From assembly GCA_902796865.1 (NCBI GenBank), contig CADBQZ010000271.1:1-17428 (forward strand): a stretch of DNA of 17,428 nt, written 5' to 3'. How positions within the stretch are numbered: position 1 is the first letter of the stretch; each line of letters begins with the position of its first letter. Positions 1 to 6,513 of this stretch are shown here, piece by piece. The DNA comes from an uncultured Ruminococcus sp. (GTDB lineage Bacteria; Bacillota; Clostridia; Oscillospirales; Ruminococcaceae). A model generated the notes under the pieces. The model was given only the letters and a program-made list of their open reading frames with translations. It was not told the DNA's origin and made no database searches. The position numbers were made by a program, and so were the translations under genes.

Positions 1-375
1 AAGAACTCTCGGAGCGCTTCTTTCGTCAACCTCCAGAACGGCAGTGTCTTTTTTGAACTTTCCGCCGAGTGTACAGTTATCGAGAAGAAGGGAAGCTATG
101 CCCGTATCAACGTTTCCGCCGAAGCTGTTGTTTATTATGTCATAGCCGTTGTCAGCAAGAATATTGTTTATCATATTTGAAACGGTGGTCTTTCCGTTTG
201 TTCCGGTAACGACTATAACGTTTTTCGGCATCTCGAAATGCTGAAGCAGCTTAGGGTAAAAAATGAGCATTATCTCGCCCGGCAGATTGGTAGCATTTTT
301 CTTTAAAAGACGCATGAGCTTTATAAGTATCTTTGCGCCTATGACAGATATATAAAATCTTATAGGTTTTTTCAT
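1..375 (-). CDS. murT: Lipid II isoglutaminyl synthase subunit MurT, 5' part
   Basis: The N-terminal 125 residues of a Mur-ligase-like protein are visible; the gene runs off the left edge of the window. The ATP-binding loop VTGTNGKTT lies near residues 57-65. Further on are an NNSFGGNVDTGIAS stretch and EVDERSAPRVL at the visible end. This pattern (GTNGKTT, a Gly-Asn-Val/Met segment, then E-[IV]-D-E-x-S-x-P-R-V-L) is what I recall for MurT rather than for MurC-F. In the family, MurT acts with the glutaminase GatD to amidate the D-glutamate of lipid II, a cytoplasmic step of peptidoglycan maturation. gatD would be expected next, outside the window. The ATG at 375-373 follows an AAGAGG-type ribosome binding site and is transcribed divergently from ylxM. 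The catalytic C-terminal half cannot be assessed. Confidence 0.88.
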   Translation of the reverse strand, partial: MKKPIRFYISVIGAKILIKLMRLLKKNATNLPGEIMLIFYPKLLQHFEMPKNVIVVTGTNGKTTVSNMINNILADNGYDIINNSFGGNVDTGIASLLLDNCTLGGKFKKDTAVLEVDERSAPRVL

Positions 376-433
376 TTTACAGCCTCTTGTAACTTTTCCG
401 GCAAAACCGGAAGATTTTTTTCATTCAGATATA

Positions 434-462
434 ATAATAACATTTTTTGCCGGTATTGTCAA
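434..462 (-). promoter_or_regulatory. Sigma-A-type promoter for murT
   Basis: Read on the minus strand, a perfect -35 TTGACA (462-457) is followed by a 17-base spacer and a -10 TATTAT (439-434). It drives transcription leftward into murT and leaves a leader of roughly 55 bases. The leader contains a short hairpin (TTCCGG/CCGGAA, 396-412) shortly before the ribosome binding site. Confidence 0.8.
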
Positions 463-540
463 TCGGGGAGTGGACATTGCGGCTCATAACACCACAAATA
501 GTCCGTTCTGCATTTGTCCGCTTTTGATTATAAAAAATCC

Positions 541-569
541 TTGACAAATCCGGAAAGCTGTGATATAAT
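541..569 (+). promoter_or_regulatory. Sigma-A promoter for the ylxM-ffh-rpsP-khpA-rimM-trmD operon
   Basis: TTGACA (541-546), a 17-base spacer and TATAAT (564-569) match the vegetative consensus exactly. The predicted transcription start near 576 lies about 34 bases before the ylxM ATG at 610. This promoter falls inside an upstream in-frame extension of ylxM (open from 514), so that longer reading cannot be the real protein. Confidence 0.9.
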
Positions 570-609
570 GTGTAAAGTGATTTTGCTTTACAGCAGAAAG
601 GTGAATGCT

Positions 610-966
610 ATGAGCGGAAAAAAAGATCTCAATTACGGCGCTTTTTTGGCAGTATATGGCGGATTGCTTACTGAAAAACAGCGTGAGATCATGGAACAGT
701 ATTACTGGGAAGACCTTTCACTCGGAGAGATCGCCGAAAATTTTGATATAACACGCCAGGCGGTAAGGGACGGCATAAAGCGAAGCGAAAAAAGGCTCGC
801 TAAGTTCGATGAACAGCTTGGCATAATGGATAAAGCCAATGAATCAGGAGAGCTTTTTGAAAAAATAGCGGAACTTCTGAATGAAATGACTGGACTTGAC
901 AGTCATGATCTTAAAATAGCACAAAAGATCGCAGTACTTGCTGAAGATGGGATAGAGATCTTTTAG
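610..966 (+). CDS. ylxM: YlxM/UPF0122 family helix-turn-helix protein, SRP-associated
   Basis: This 118-residue protein has a sigma-70 region-4-like helix-turn-helix. LTEKQREIMEQYYWEDLSL is followed by GEIAENFDITRQAVRDGIKR, the typical YlxM/p13 pattern. The family sits beside ffh in many Firmicutes and is thought to modulate the signal recognition particle, but its precise role is poorly established. The frame is open from 514, but the sigma-A promoter at 541-569 and the AGAAAGGTG ribosome binding site just before 610 fix the ATG at 610. The stop is followed 15 bases later by ffh. Length and sequence look normal for the family. Confidence 0.9.
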   Translation: MSGKKDLNYGAFLAVYGGLLTEKQREIMEQYYWEDLSLGEIAENFDITRQAVRDGIKRSEKRLAKFDEQLGIMDKANESGELFEKIAELLNEMTGLDSHDLKIAQKIAVLAEDGIEIF

Positions 967-981
967 AAAGGAGCAGCCCTT

Positions 982-2340
982 ATGGCTTTTGAAGGACTTT
1001 CAGAAAAACTTAATAATGTATTCAGAAAGCTCAGATCAAGAGGAAAACTTAATGAAAGCGACATAAAGGAAGCTATGCGTGAGGTGCGTCTTGCACTGCT
1101 CGAAGCGGACGTAAGCTACAAGGTCGTTAAGGATTTTGTCGCCAAGGTCTCTGAAAAGGCTGTCGGCAATGAGGTGCTTGAAAGTCTTACACCGGCACAG
1201 CAGGTGGTAAAGATCGTAAAAGATGAGCTTTGTGAACTTATGGGAGATTCAAACGCCCGTATAAACATGGCTTCAAAGGGACCTACCGTTATAATGATGT
1301 GCGGACTTCAGGGCTCCGGTAAGACTACTCATTCCGCAAAGCTTGCAAAGTACTTTAAAAATGAAGGACACAGACCGCTTCTGGTCGCTTGTGATATATA
1401 CAGACCTGCTGCTATAAACCAGTTGAAGGTCGTAGGTGAAAAGGCTGATGTAAAAGTCTTTGAAATGGGACAGATAAGCCCGGTCGTGATCGCAAAGCAG
1501 GCACTTGCACACGCTAAGGATTACGGCAATGACATAGTTATACTTGATACGGCAGGCCGTCTTCATATAGATACAGCCCTTATGGACGAACTTAAAAACA
1601 TAAAGGCTGAGGTCGATCCCGATGAGATAATGCTCGTAGTCGATGCTATGACCGGTCAGGACGCAGTAAATGTTGCCAAGGCTTTTGATGATGCACTTGG
1701 TATCGACAGCGTTTTGATGTCAAAGCTCGATTCGGATACAAGAGGCGGTGCGGCACTTTCCGTACTTGCGGTTACGGGTAAACCGATAAAATTTGTCGGA
1801 ACAGGCGAAAAGCTTGACGAATTTGAAAAGTTCCACCCGGAAAGAATGGCTTCGAGGATACTTGGCATGGGCGACGTTATGACGCTCATAGAAAAAGCTG
1901 AAACAGCTTTCAGTCAGAAGGAAGCCGAGGAAATGGCGAAAAAGCTTCAGGAGAATAAGTTCGATATGTCGGATCTTCTTGAACAGCTTCGTCAGATACA
2001 GAAAATGGGTTCGCTCAAATCAATAATCTCAATGATACCCGGTGTGGGCGACAAACTCAAAGATGTTGAGGTCGATGAACGGCAGTTTGTCAGGATAGAA
2101 GCTATGATAACTTCTATGACGCCGGCTGAACGCTCAAAGCCTTCGATCATAAATCCTTCAAGAAAGCGCAGGATAGCTTCGGGAAGCGGTACCAAGGTTG
2201 AGGATGTGAACAAACTTTTAAAGCAGTTCGACCAGATGCAGAAGATGATGAAAAAACTCGGCGGAAAGAATCCGAAAAACAAAAAAATGATGAAAAGACT
2301 TGCCGGAATGAATCTGGACGGTCTTCCGCCTATGAAATAA
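982..2340 (+). CDS. ffh: Signal recognition particle protein Ffh (SRP54 GTPase)
   Basis: This 452-residue protein has the full SRP54 layout. An N-terminal helical bundle (about 1-90) leads into a GTPase domain with the G1 loop GLQGSGKT (108-115), CDIYRPAA (137-144), DTAGR (189-193) and SKLDSD (247-252). A methionine-rich M domain (about 310-452) follows. The RNA-binding segment SRKRRIASGSG (393-403) in the M domain contacts SRP RNA, and the C-terminal methionine-rich helix (QMQKMMKKL) fits signal-peptide binding. In the cell it binds nascent signal sequences and delivers ribosomes to FtsY and the Sec translocon. The ribosome binding site AAAGGAG precedes the ATG. It is co-transcribed with ylxM, 15 bases upstream. 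The SRP RNA gene is not in this window. Confidence 0.97.
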   Translation: MAFEGLSEKLNNVFRKLRSRGKLNESDIKEAMREVRLALLEADVSYKVVKDFVAKVSEKAVGNEVLESLTPAQQVVKIVKDELCELMGDSNARINMASKGPTVIMMCGLQGSGKTTHSAKLAKYFKNEGHRPLLVACDIYRPAAINQLKVVGEKADVKVFEMGQISPVVIAKQALAHAKDYGNDIVILDTAGRLHIDTALMDELKNIKAEVDPDEIMLVVDAMTGQDAVNVAKAFDDALGIDSVLMSKLDSDTRGGAALSVLAVTGKPIKFVGTGEKLDEFEKFHPERMASRILGMGDVMTLIEKAETAFSQKEAEEMAKKLQENKFDMSDLLEQLRQIQKMGSLKSIISMIPGVGDKLKDVEVDERQFVRIEAMITSMTPAERSKPSIINPSRKRRIASGSGTKVEDVNKLLKQFDQMQKMMKKLGGKNPKNKKMMKRLAGMNLDGLPPMK

Positions 2341-2344
2341 TGCT

Positions 2345-2372
2345 TATCAGTGCCTGAAAACAGGCGATGATA
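2345..2372 (+). other. Hairpin in the ffh-rpsP gap
   Basis: A core of GCCTG-AAAA-CAGGC (2352-2365) extends outward to TATCA/TGATA, giving about 11 pairs with one mismatch. No T-run follows, so it is not an intrinsic terminator. It could be an RNA-processing or mRNA-stability element, or part of an rpsP leader; that role is inferred. Confidence 0.5.
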
Positions 2373-2409
2373 TATAACAAAATAATCAATTTTGCCGGAG
2401 GTGAAAAAA

Positions 2410-2652
2410 ATGGCAGTTAAAATAAGACTTAGAAGAATGGGTGCTAAGAAAGCTCCTTTTTACCGTATAGTCGTTGCTGATTCAAGATACCCCAGAAACG
2501 GAAGATTCATAGAAGAGATCGGTTATTACGATCCTACTAAGGAACCGTCGGTTATCTCTGTAGATGCAGAAAAGGCTAAGAAGTGGATCGCTAACGGTGC
2601 ACAGCCTACAGATACAGTAAAGACTATCCTTAAAAACAGCGGTGCGCTTTGA
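2410..2652 (+). CDS. rpsP: Small ribosomal subunit protein bS16
   Basis: This 80-residue protein begins [20 protein letters not shown] and continues [20 protein letters not shown], the hallmark of bS16. bS16 binds 16S rRNA early in 30S assembly. The ATG at 2410 lies 5 bases after a GGAGGTGA ribosome binding site. A TTG six codons upstream is in frame but lies before that site, so it is not used. Length is typical of the family. The gene sits between ffh and khpA, its standard position in Firmicutes. Confidence 0.97.
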   Translation: MAVKIRLRRMGAKKAPFYRIVVADSRYPRNGRFIEEIGYYDPTKEPSVISVDAEKAKKWIANGAQPTDTVKTILKNSGAL

Positions 2653-2736
2653 GTTATGACACTTTAAGACACAGACATAATCCGCAGCCGGAGGGCAGAT
2701 GAATGCAAAATGCACCTGTTTTGCGGTAAGAAATGC

Positions 2737-2791
2737 GGACATGGGATAATGATAGAAAGGCAGGAGATCTCTCCCGCCTGCTATAATGTCC
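2737..2791 (+). other. Long imperfect hairpin between rpsP and khpA
   Basis: GGACAT (2737-2742) pairs with ATGTCC (2786-2791). Inside it, GCAGG (2760-2764) pairs with CCTGC (2777-2781). Four Ts and then the GGAGG ribosome binding site of khpA (2796-2800) follow directly. The T-run is too short for a confident terminator. The element could affect processing or translation of khpA. Confidence 0.4.
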
Positions 2792-2810
2792 TTTTGGAGG
2801 TAGCTTTTTA

Positions 2811-3044
2811 ATGAAAGAATTATTATATGCGATCACTGAAGATCTTGTTGAAGATAAGGCTTCTATAAAGATCGTTGAGGATGAACCGAATGAAGAAGGC
2901 GTTATCGTCTTTCATCTGAGCGTTGCTCCCGATGATATGGGAAGAGTGATCGGCAAGCAGGGAAGGATAGCTAAGGCTATCCGCACGATAATGCGTGCAG
3001 GCGCTGCTAAAAACAACTTGAAGGTCGCAGTTGAGATCGATTAA
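2811..3044 (+). CDS. khpA: KH-domain RNA-binding protein KhpA
   Basis: This 77-residue protein (YlqC family) consists of a single KH domain. The RNA-binding GxxG loop is GKQG (48-51) within GRVIGKQGRIAKAI. KhpA homologues bind RNA, often as a heterodimer with KhpB/EloR, and influence cell elongation and division in related Gram-positives; that function is transferred from family knowledge. The ATG has a strong GGAGG ribosome binding site 10 bases upstream. Its place between rpsP and rimM is conserved in Firmicutes, and its length is normal. Confidence 0.93.
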   Translation: MKELLYAITEDLVEDKASIKIVEDEPNEEGVIVFHLSVAPDDMGRVIGKQGRIAKAIRTIMRAGAAKNNLKVAVEID

Positions 3045-3061
3045 GGCTAATGCCTTTGAAT

Positions 3062-3110
3062 GGACTTGGATCGTACCCCGTGCGGGGTGATTTGAGTCCT
3101 GTATTTTTTT
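3062..3110 (+). terminator. Terminator-like hairpin inside the operon, between khpA and rimM
   Basis: An 11-base outer stem (3062-3072 with 3089-3099, including G-T wobbles) encloses an ACCCC-GTGC-GGGGT inner stem (3075-3088). A T7 tract lies at 3104-3110, four bases beyond the hairpin. It looks like a Rho-independent terminator. However, the AAGGAG ribosome binding site of rimM begins at 3111, and there is no room for a new promoter. It therefore probably acts as a partial terminator or attenuator that lowers rimM-trmD expression relative to rpsP. Confidence 0.7.
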
Positions 3111-3125
3111 AAGGAGATAAAACTT

Positions 3126-3632
3126 TTGAAGGATTATTTGGAAACCGGAAAGATAGTAAATATCCACGGACTTAAAGGCGAAGTCAAGATAATGCCGTGG
3201 AGCGATAGTCCACAGTTTCTCTGTGGATTTGAAAAGGTTTTTATTGGAAGAGATAAAAAACAGTTTGATATTGAATACGCAAGAGTACACAAGAATATGG
3301 TGCTTGCAAAGCTTTCGGGCATAGATACTCCCGAAGCCGCAAACAGTCTTAGGAACAGTGTGGTCTATATAGACCGTGATGATACGGAGCTTGACGAGGG
3401 AACATATTTTATAGCAGACCTTATAGGGCTTGAAATGAAAGATGCGGAAAACGGCAGAATTTACGGCACTGTAAAAGATGTTTTTCAGACTGGTGCGAAT
3501 GATGTATATGAGATAGAAAAGGACGGAAAAAAATACTATGTTCCTGCAATACCACAGGTCATAGCCGATACTGATATAGAAAACAAGGTCATATTGATAC
3601 GTCCTTTGGAGGGACTTTTCGATGAGGATTGA
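3126..3632 (+). CDS. rimM: 16S rRNA processing protein RimM
   Basis: This 168-residue protein opens LETGKIVNIHGLKGEVKI, the RimM N-terminal beta-barrel signature. It ends in a PRC-barrel domain (about 90-165) with GTVKDVFQTGANDVYEI and KYYVPAIPQVI. RimM aids 30S assembly and binds bS19. The start is TTG at 3126, placed 9 bases after AAGGAG (3111-3116); no ATG gives a better reading. The 3' end overlaps trmD by 11 bases, which suggests translational coupling of the two genes. Length is typical of the family. Confidence 0.95.
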   Translation: MKDYLETGKIVNIHGLKGEVKIMPWSDSPQFLCGFEKVFIGRDKKQFDIEYARVHKNMVLAKLSGIDTPEAANSLRNSVVYIDRDDTELDEGTYFIADLIGLEMKDAENGRIYGTVKDVFQTGANDVYEIEKDGKKYYVPAIPQVIADTDIENKVILIRPLEGLFDED

Positions 3633-4323
3633 TATTGCTACCCTTTTTCCTGAAATGATGGAGAGCATTCTTTCGGAAAGCATTGTCGGAAGGGCAAGAA
3701 AAAAAGGAGCTATTGAGATAGTATGTCATCAGATACGTGACTATACAAACGATAAGCACCGCAGGGTGGACGATATACCATACGGCGGAGGCATGGGTAT
3801 GGTCATGCAGGCTGACCCGATATACAACTGCTATAAGGCAATATGTGAACAGATAGGCTGCAAGCCGCATACCATATATATGTCCCCTAAAGGTACAGTA
3901 TTCAGCCAGAAAAAGGCTATAGAGCTGTCAAAACTTGATAATATACTGCTCCTTTGCGGACACTATGAGGGCGTAGACCAGCGGATACTTGATAAAATCG
4001 TTGATGAGGAAATATCTATCGGCGATTATGTCCTTACAGGCGGAGAGCTTCCGGCGGCAGTCGTGACTGATGCTGTTGCGAGAATGTGCAGCGGTGTGCT
4101 TTCAAGCGACGAATGCTTTGAGGAGGAAAGCCATTTCAGAGGGCTTCTTGAATATCCTCAGTATACACGTCCGGAGATATGGGAAAATGAAGCAGTTCCG
4201 CCGGTTCTGCTTTCGGGGCATCATAAAAATATAGCCGACTGGAGAATGCAGCAAAGTTTGGAGATCACCCGCATAAAGCGTCCTGATATGTATGAAAAAT
4301 ACAAAAAAGAACATGGCGAATGA
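3622..4323 (+). CDS. trmD: tRNA (guanine-N1-)-methyltransferase TrmD
   Basis: This 233-residue SPOUT methyltransferase makes m1G37 in tRNAs, preventing +1 frameshifting. Visible motifs are YGGGMGMVMQADPIY (54-68), MSPKG (87-91), the AdoMet-knot segments LLCGHYEGVDQRI (110-122) and EISIGDYVLTGGELP (130-144), and the probable catalytic aspartate in VVTDAVAR (Asp150). The C-terminal WRMQQSLEITRIKRPDMYEK is typical. Its ATG lies inside the end of rimM, with a GGAGGG ribosome binding site at 3608-3613. In most Firmicutes rplS follows. Here no gene follows for about 300 bases on this strand, and no clear terminator is seen after the stop. Confidence 0.97.
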   Translation: MRIDIATLFPEMMESILSESIVGRARKKGAIEIVCHQIRDYTNDKHRRVDDIPYGGGMGMVMQADPIYNCYKAICEQIGCKPHTIYMSPKGTVFSQKKAIELSKLDNILLLCGHYEGVDQRILDKIVDEEISIGDYVLTGGELPAAVVTDAVARMCSGVLSSDECFEEESHFRGLLEYPQYTRPEIWENEAVPPVLLSGHHKNIADWRMQQSLEITRIKRPDMYEKYKKEHGE

Positions 4324-4624
4324 TACAAGGAATAATGATTTTTATTGTATAAAATCTACACAAATAATTGTTGAGAGTTGTGCAGACAGTAAAACGCCGA
4401 TATTGACGAAAAAACGTTAGTTATAATAAACAAATATTGCGGCATTTAAAATTTCAATATTAATTAAAGCGTAGAATTTTCTGGCTTTTACCCAATTTAG
4501 TATAAATTTGTCATTGACTACTTGCAAAATAGACTGTATAATTTATATCAGCAGAGTACAAATATAAAAGCAAACGGCGGAAGGGATAATTTTCCGTTGA
4601 GTAATCAAAGATAGGAGAGTTGTT
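4324..4624. other. AT-rich intergenic region between trmD and the HPr gene
   Basis: No coding sequence is visible. An AT-rich weak hairpin follows trmD (ATACAA ... TTGTAT, 4323-4350) but lacks a GC stem and a T-run. An imperfect dyad (GCCG-ATATT with AATAT-TG-CGGC) lies at about 4397-4444. The HPr promoter sits at 4514-4542, and a short hairpin (CGGAA/TTCCG, about 4578-4596) lies in the HPr leader. Confidence 0.6.
4514..4542 (+). promoter_or_regulatory. Sigma-A promoter for the HPr gene
   Basis: TTGACT (4514-4519), a 17-base spacer and TATAAT (4537-4542). The predicted leader is about 75 bases long and ends in the AGGAG ribosome binding site (4613-4617). Confidence 0.88.
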
Positions 4625-4894
4625 ATGTTTGTTAAAGATGTAATGGTCAAGAATCAGGTTGGTCTTCACGCAAGACCTGCAACATTTTTTATCCAGAAGG
4701 CTAATGAGTTCAAGTCATCTATCTGGATCGAAAAGGAAGAAAGAAGAGTAAATGCCAAGAGCCTTCTCGGTATCCTCTCACTCGGGATCGTTGGCGGCAC
4801 TGACATAAGAGTCATTGCTGATGGTGCTGATGAGCAGCAGGCAGTTGACGCACTTGTAGAGCTTGTTGAAAGCGGTTTCAGCAACGAGAAGTAA
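4625..4894 (+). CDS. ptsH: HPr-family phosphocarrier protein
   Basis: This 89-residue HPr carries the phospho-accepting His15 in GLHARPAT (13-20) and the regulatory Ser46 in NAKSLLGILSLG (43-54). HPr passes phosphate from enzyme I to PTS permeases through His15. When phosphorylated on Ser46 by HPr kinase it acts as co-repressor with CcpA. Both sites are intact here, unlike the B. subtilis paralogue Crh, which lacks His15. The gene is alone: its own promoter lies upstream and a strong terminator directly downstream. No ptsI or permease gene is nearby, so whether sugar transport or catabolite control is its main job cannot be decided from this window. Confidence 0.93.
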   Translation: MFVKDVMVKNQVGLHARPATFFIQKANEFKSSIWIEKEERRVNAKSLLGILSLGIVGGTDIRVIADGADEQQAVDALVELVESGFSNEK

Positions 4895-4919
4895 TTTTGA
4901 TTTTACAATGTTCACTTTA

Positions 4920-4962
4920 AACAGCGCTGTGCTTTTTATGGCACGGCGCTGTTTTGTACTTT
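4920..4962 (+). terminator. Intrinsic terminator of the HPr gene, possibly bidirectional
   Basis: A 13-base stem (4920-4932 with 4941-4953, one G-T wobble) has an 8-base T-rich loop and is followed by TTGTACTTT. It lies between the convergent HPr gene and spoIVB, whose stop is at 4970. Read on the other strand it would also form a hairpin after spoIVB, with a weaker T tract (TTTAAAG). Confidence 0.9.
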
Positions 4963-4969
4963 AAATGGC

Positions 4970-6178
4970 TCAGTGACCGCCGGAGATGCGGCTCTCACTA
5001 TACATATTTTCACAGAATATCCCAAAGCCTTTTTCAGGGTCGTTTACGAGAACATGAGTGACTGCGCCGACAAGCATACCGTTTTGTATGATAGGACTTC
5101 CGCTCATACCCTGAACGATACCGCCGGTCTTATCTATAAGTTCCTGGTCGGTCACACGTATGACCATATTCTTGCCGTCACTGTCTGAAGGGTCGATGTC
5201 TTCAATTTCGATAGTATATTCTTTTACACCGTCTTTGCCTACAGTTGTTCTTATAACGGCAGGACCTGTTTCTACCTCCTGCTTCAGCGCCATGGGCAGA
5301 GGCTCTGTATCAGGAAGAGTGAACTGTTCTCCGAATACGCCGCAGCTGCTGTTTTTGCGTATAAGCCCTGATGACAGTCCGGAGCAGAAGCTACCATGAA
5401 GTTCACCAGGACAGCCGGATGTCCCCTTTATGACCTGATTGATATTGACATCAGCGGTCTCACCACTTGATATGGGTATCATTTCTCCGGTGTCGCTGTC
5501 GCATACAGGATGACCTAACCCCCCGAAACGGCAGGTCTCAGGTTCATAGAATGTCATAGTGCCTATACCGGCGGTGCTGTCACGCACCCATATACCGGCT
5601 TTGAAGCAGCCGTCTTTCCGGCTCATCACCGGTTTCAGCAGAGCGGCTTTTTTCTTTTCATCACGGACATATATGATATCGACAGCCGCACCGTCCGAAT
5701 CGGATATTATTTTCTGGAGCTGTGCATTCTCGCTTATAGGAAAACCATTTGCGTAAAGGATCATATCGCCCTTTTCAAGCCCGCATTCGCCGGCAGGGTC
5801 TTCCATGCCTTTTTCTGTGCTGACAGCGCCGGTATCGACTATCATCACGCCTTGCATAAGAAGTTTTATGCCGAAAGGCTCACCGCCGGGTATCAGCTTT
5901 GGTCTTTCTATAGTGCAGAGTTCAACGCTTTTTACCGGTATCATCCCGAAAAGTCGGAGGTCGGCTCTTTGACTTGGATAAGGCGTTCCGGAAAATGCCG
6001 AAACAGCGCTTTCTCTCTTTACGGCATCTATCTCGAATACAGTCGAAAGGTCAAGCCCTCCTCCGCTTTCAACATAAAAACTGTCGGGCAGATTCATCGA
6101 ATAATACCCTGAAACAGCACAGATGTTCAGGATAAACATTATTACCGCAGCGGTAATGGATTTTATCGGTCTTTTCAT
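4970..6178 (-). CDS. spoIVB: SpoIVB peptidase (sporulation signalling serine protease)
   Basis: This 402-residue protein has an N-terminal membrane anchor or signal segment (about 7-27), then a PDZ domain (about 105-175, with GDMILYANG). The S55 peptidase domain runs about 195-400. The catalytic signature VQGMSGSPI is at 355-363, with Ser359 the likely nucleophile. His223 in GLGHPV and Asp344 in RVTDQ complete a plausible triad. From family knowledge, SpoIVB is made in the forespore, secreted into the intermembrane space and cleaves SpoIVFA, which activates pro-sigma-K processing. The ribosome binding site AAAGGA precedes the ATG on the minus strand. Length is close to the B. subtilis enzyme. 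A sigma-G-like -10 (CATACTG, 6217-6211) is seen, but no good -35. It is divergent from spo0A, whereas the two are usually in tandem. Confidence 0.94.
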   Translation of the reverse strand: MKRPIKSITAAVIMFILNICAVSGYYSMNLPDSFYVESGGGLDLSTVFEIDAVKRESAVSAFSGTPYPSQRADLRLFGMIPVKSVELCTIERPKLIPGGEPFGIKLLMQGVMIVDTGAVSTEKGMEDPAGECGLEKGDMILYANGFPISENAQLQKIISDSDGAAVDIIYVRDEKKKAALLKPVMSRKDGCFKAGIWVRDSTAGIGTMTFYEPETCRFGGLGHPVCDSDTGEMIPISSGETADVNINQVIKGTSGCPGELHGSFCSGLSSGLIRKNSSCGVFGEQFTLPDTEPLPMALKQEVETGPAVIRTTVGKDGVKEYTIEIEDIDPSDSDGKNMVIRVTDQELIDKTGGIVQGMSGSPIIQNGMLVGAVTHVLVNDPEKGFGIFCENMYSESRISGGH

Positions 6179-6360
6179 TTTTTTGTCCTTTCTTTTTTGT
6201 CGCTGTGTGGCAGTATGCTGAAAGCTTCTGTCACATTAATAATATTGTCAGAGATATGACGGTTTATCAGAACAATTTTTTGACTGATTATATGGATTTT
6301 TTTCTTGTATACCGAAGTCTCACTATCTGAAAATAATCAAATCCCATACAAATAATTTAG

Positions 6361-6370
6361 TTTTGTCGAA
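6361..6370 (+). promoter_or_regulatory. Candidate Spo0A-binding site (0A box)
   Basis: TTTTGTCGAA matches the classical 0A box as I recall it, core TGTCGAA (6364-6370). It lies about 80 bases upstream of the spo0A -35 element, which fits autoregulation by phosphorylated Spo0A. Binding is inferred, not shown. Confidence 0.6.
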
Positions 6371-6379
6371 CGCCCACGA

Positions 6380-6426
6380 AAAATAGAACAAAATTTATTA
6401 GCGAGTTTACATTTTGTTCTGATTTT
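6380..6426. repeat. Extended inverted repeat upstream of spo0A
   Basis: AGAACAAAAT (6385-6394) and ATTTTGTTCT (6411-6420) are a perfect 10-bp dyad. Beyond one extra G (6421), AAAAT (6380-6384) also pairs with ATTTT (6422-6426), so about 15 pairs flank a 16-base centre. It ends 25 bases before the spo0A -35, a usual operator position. Each arm contains a TTTTGT motif like that of the nearby 0A box. Confidence 0.6.
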
Positions 6427-6451
6427 CATTTTAAATCGCCATTTTTTGCTA

Positions 6452-6480
6452 TTGCCAATAATTGTGGTATATGTTAAAAT
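6452..6480 (+). promoter_or_regulatory. Sigma-A-type promoter for spo0A
   Basis: TTGCCA (6452-6457), a 17-base spacer and TAAAAT (6475-6480). The predicted leader is only about 27 bases and contains AAGGAGGT (6498-6505). No convincing sigma-H element was found. Confidence 0.7.
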
Positions 6481-6513
6481 AATCCGGTAGAAAAAATAAG
6501 GAGGTAGAACAAA

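Larger units (their letters stand above)
6179..6513. other. Divergent regulatory region between spoIVB and spo0A
   Basis: This 335-bp AT-rich stretch has no coding potential that I would trust. It holds, from left to right, a sigma-G-like -10 for spoIVB (minus, 6211-6217, weak), a 0A box (6361-6370), an extended inverted repeat (6380-6426) and the spo0A promoter (6452-6480). Confidence 0.7.

Noticed and set aside
396..421. Terminator-like hairpin with T7 on the plus strand
   Set aside because: No plus-strand gene ends here. The element lies in the leader of the oppositely oriented murT, with a stem of only about 6-7 bp.
514..609. N-terminal extension of ylxM
   Set aside because: The promoter (541-569) and the ribosome binding site before 610 lie inside it, so it cannot be translated from that transcript.
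2823..3683. Long antisense open frame (286 codons) over khpA and rimM
   Set aside because: It is rich in Ile, Tyr, Ser and Cys, has no recognisable domain, and is antisense to two clearly real genes; a frame shadow.
4397..4444. Imperfect dyad or cre-like site upstream of the HPr gene
   Set aside because: The stem is bulged with a long loop and no stretch fits the cre consensus well; chance in AT-rich DNA is likely.
6211..6217. Sigma-G promoter for spoIVB (minus strand)
   Set aside because: CATACTG resembles a sigma-G -10, but no acceptable -35 is found 16-18 bases upstream, so it is kept only as a remark.
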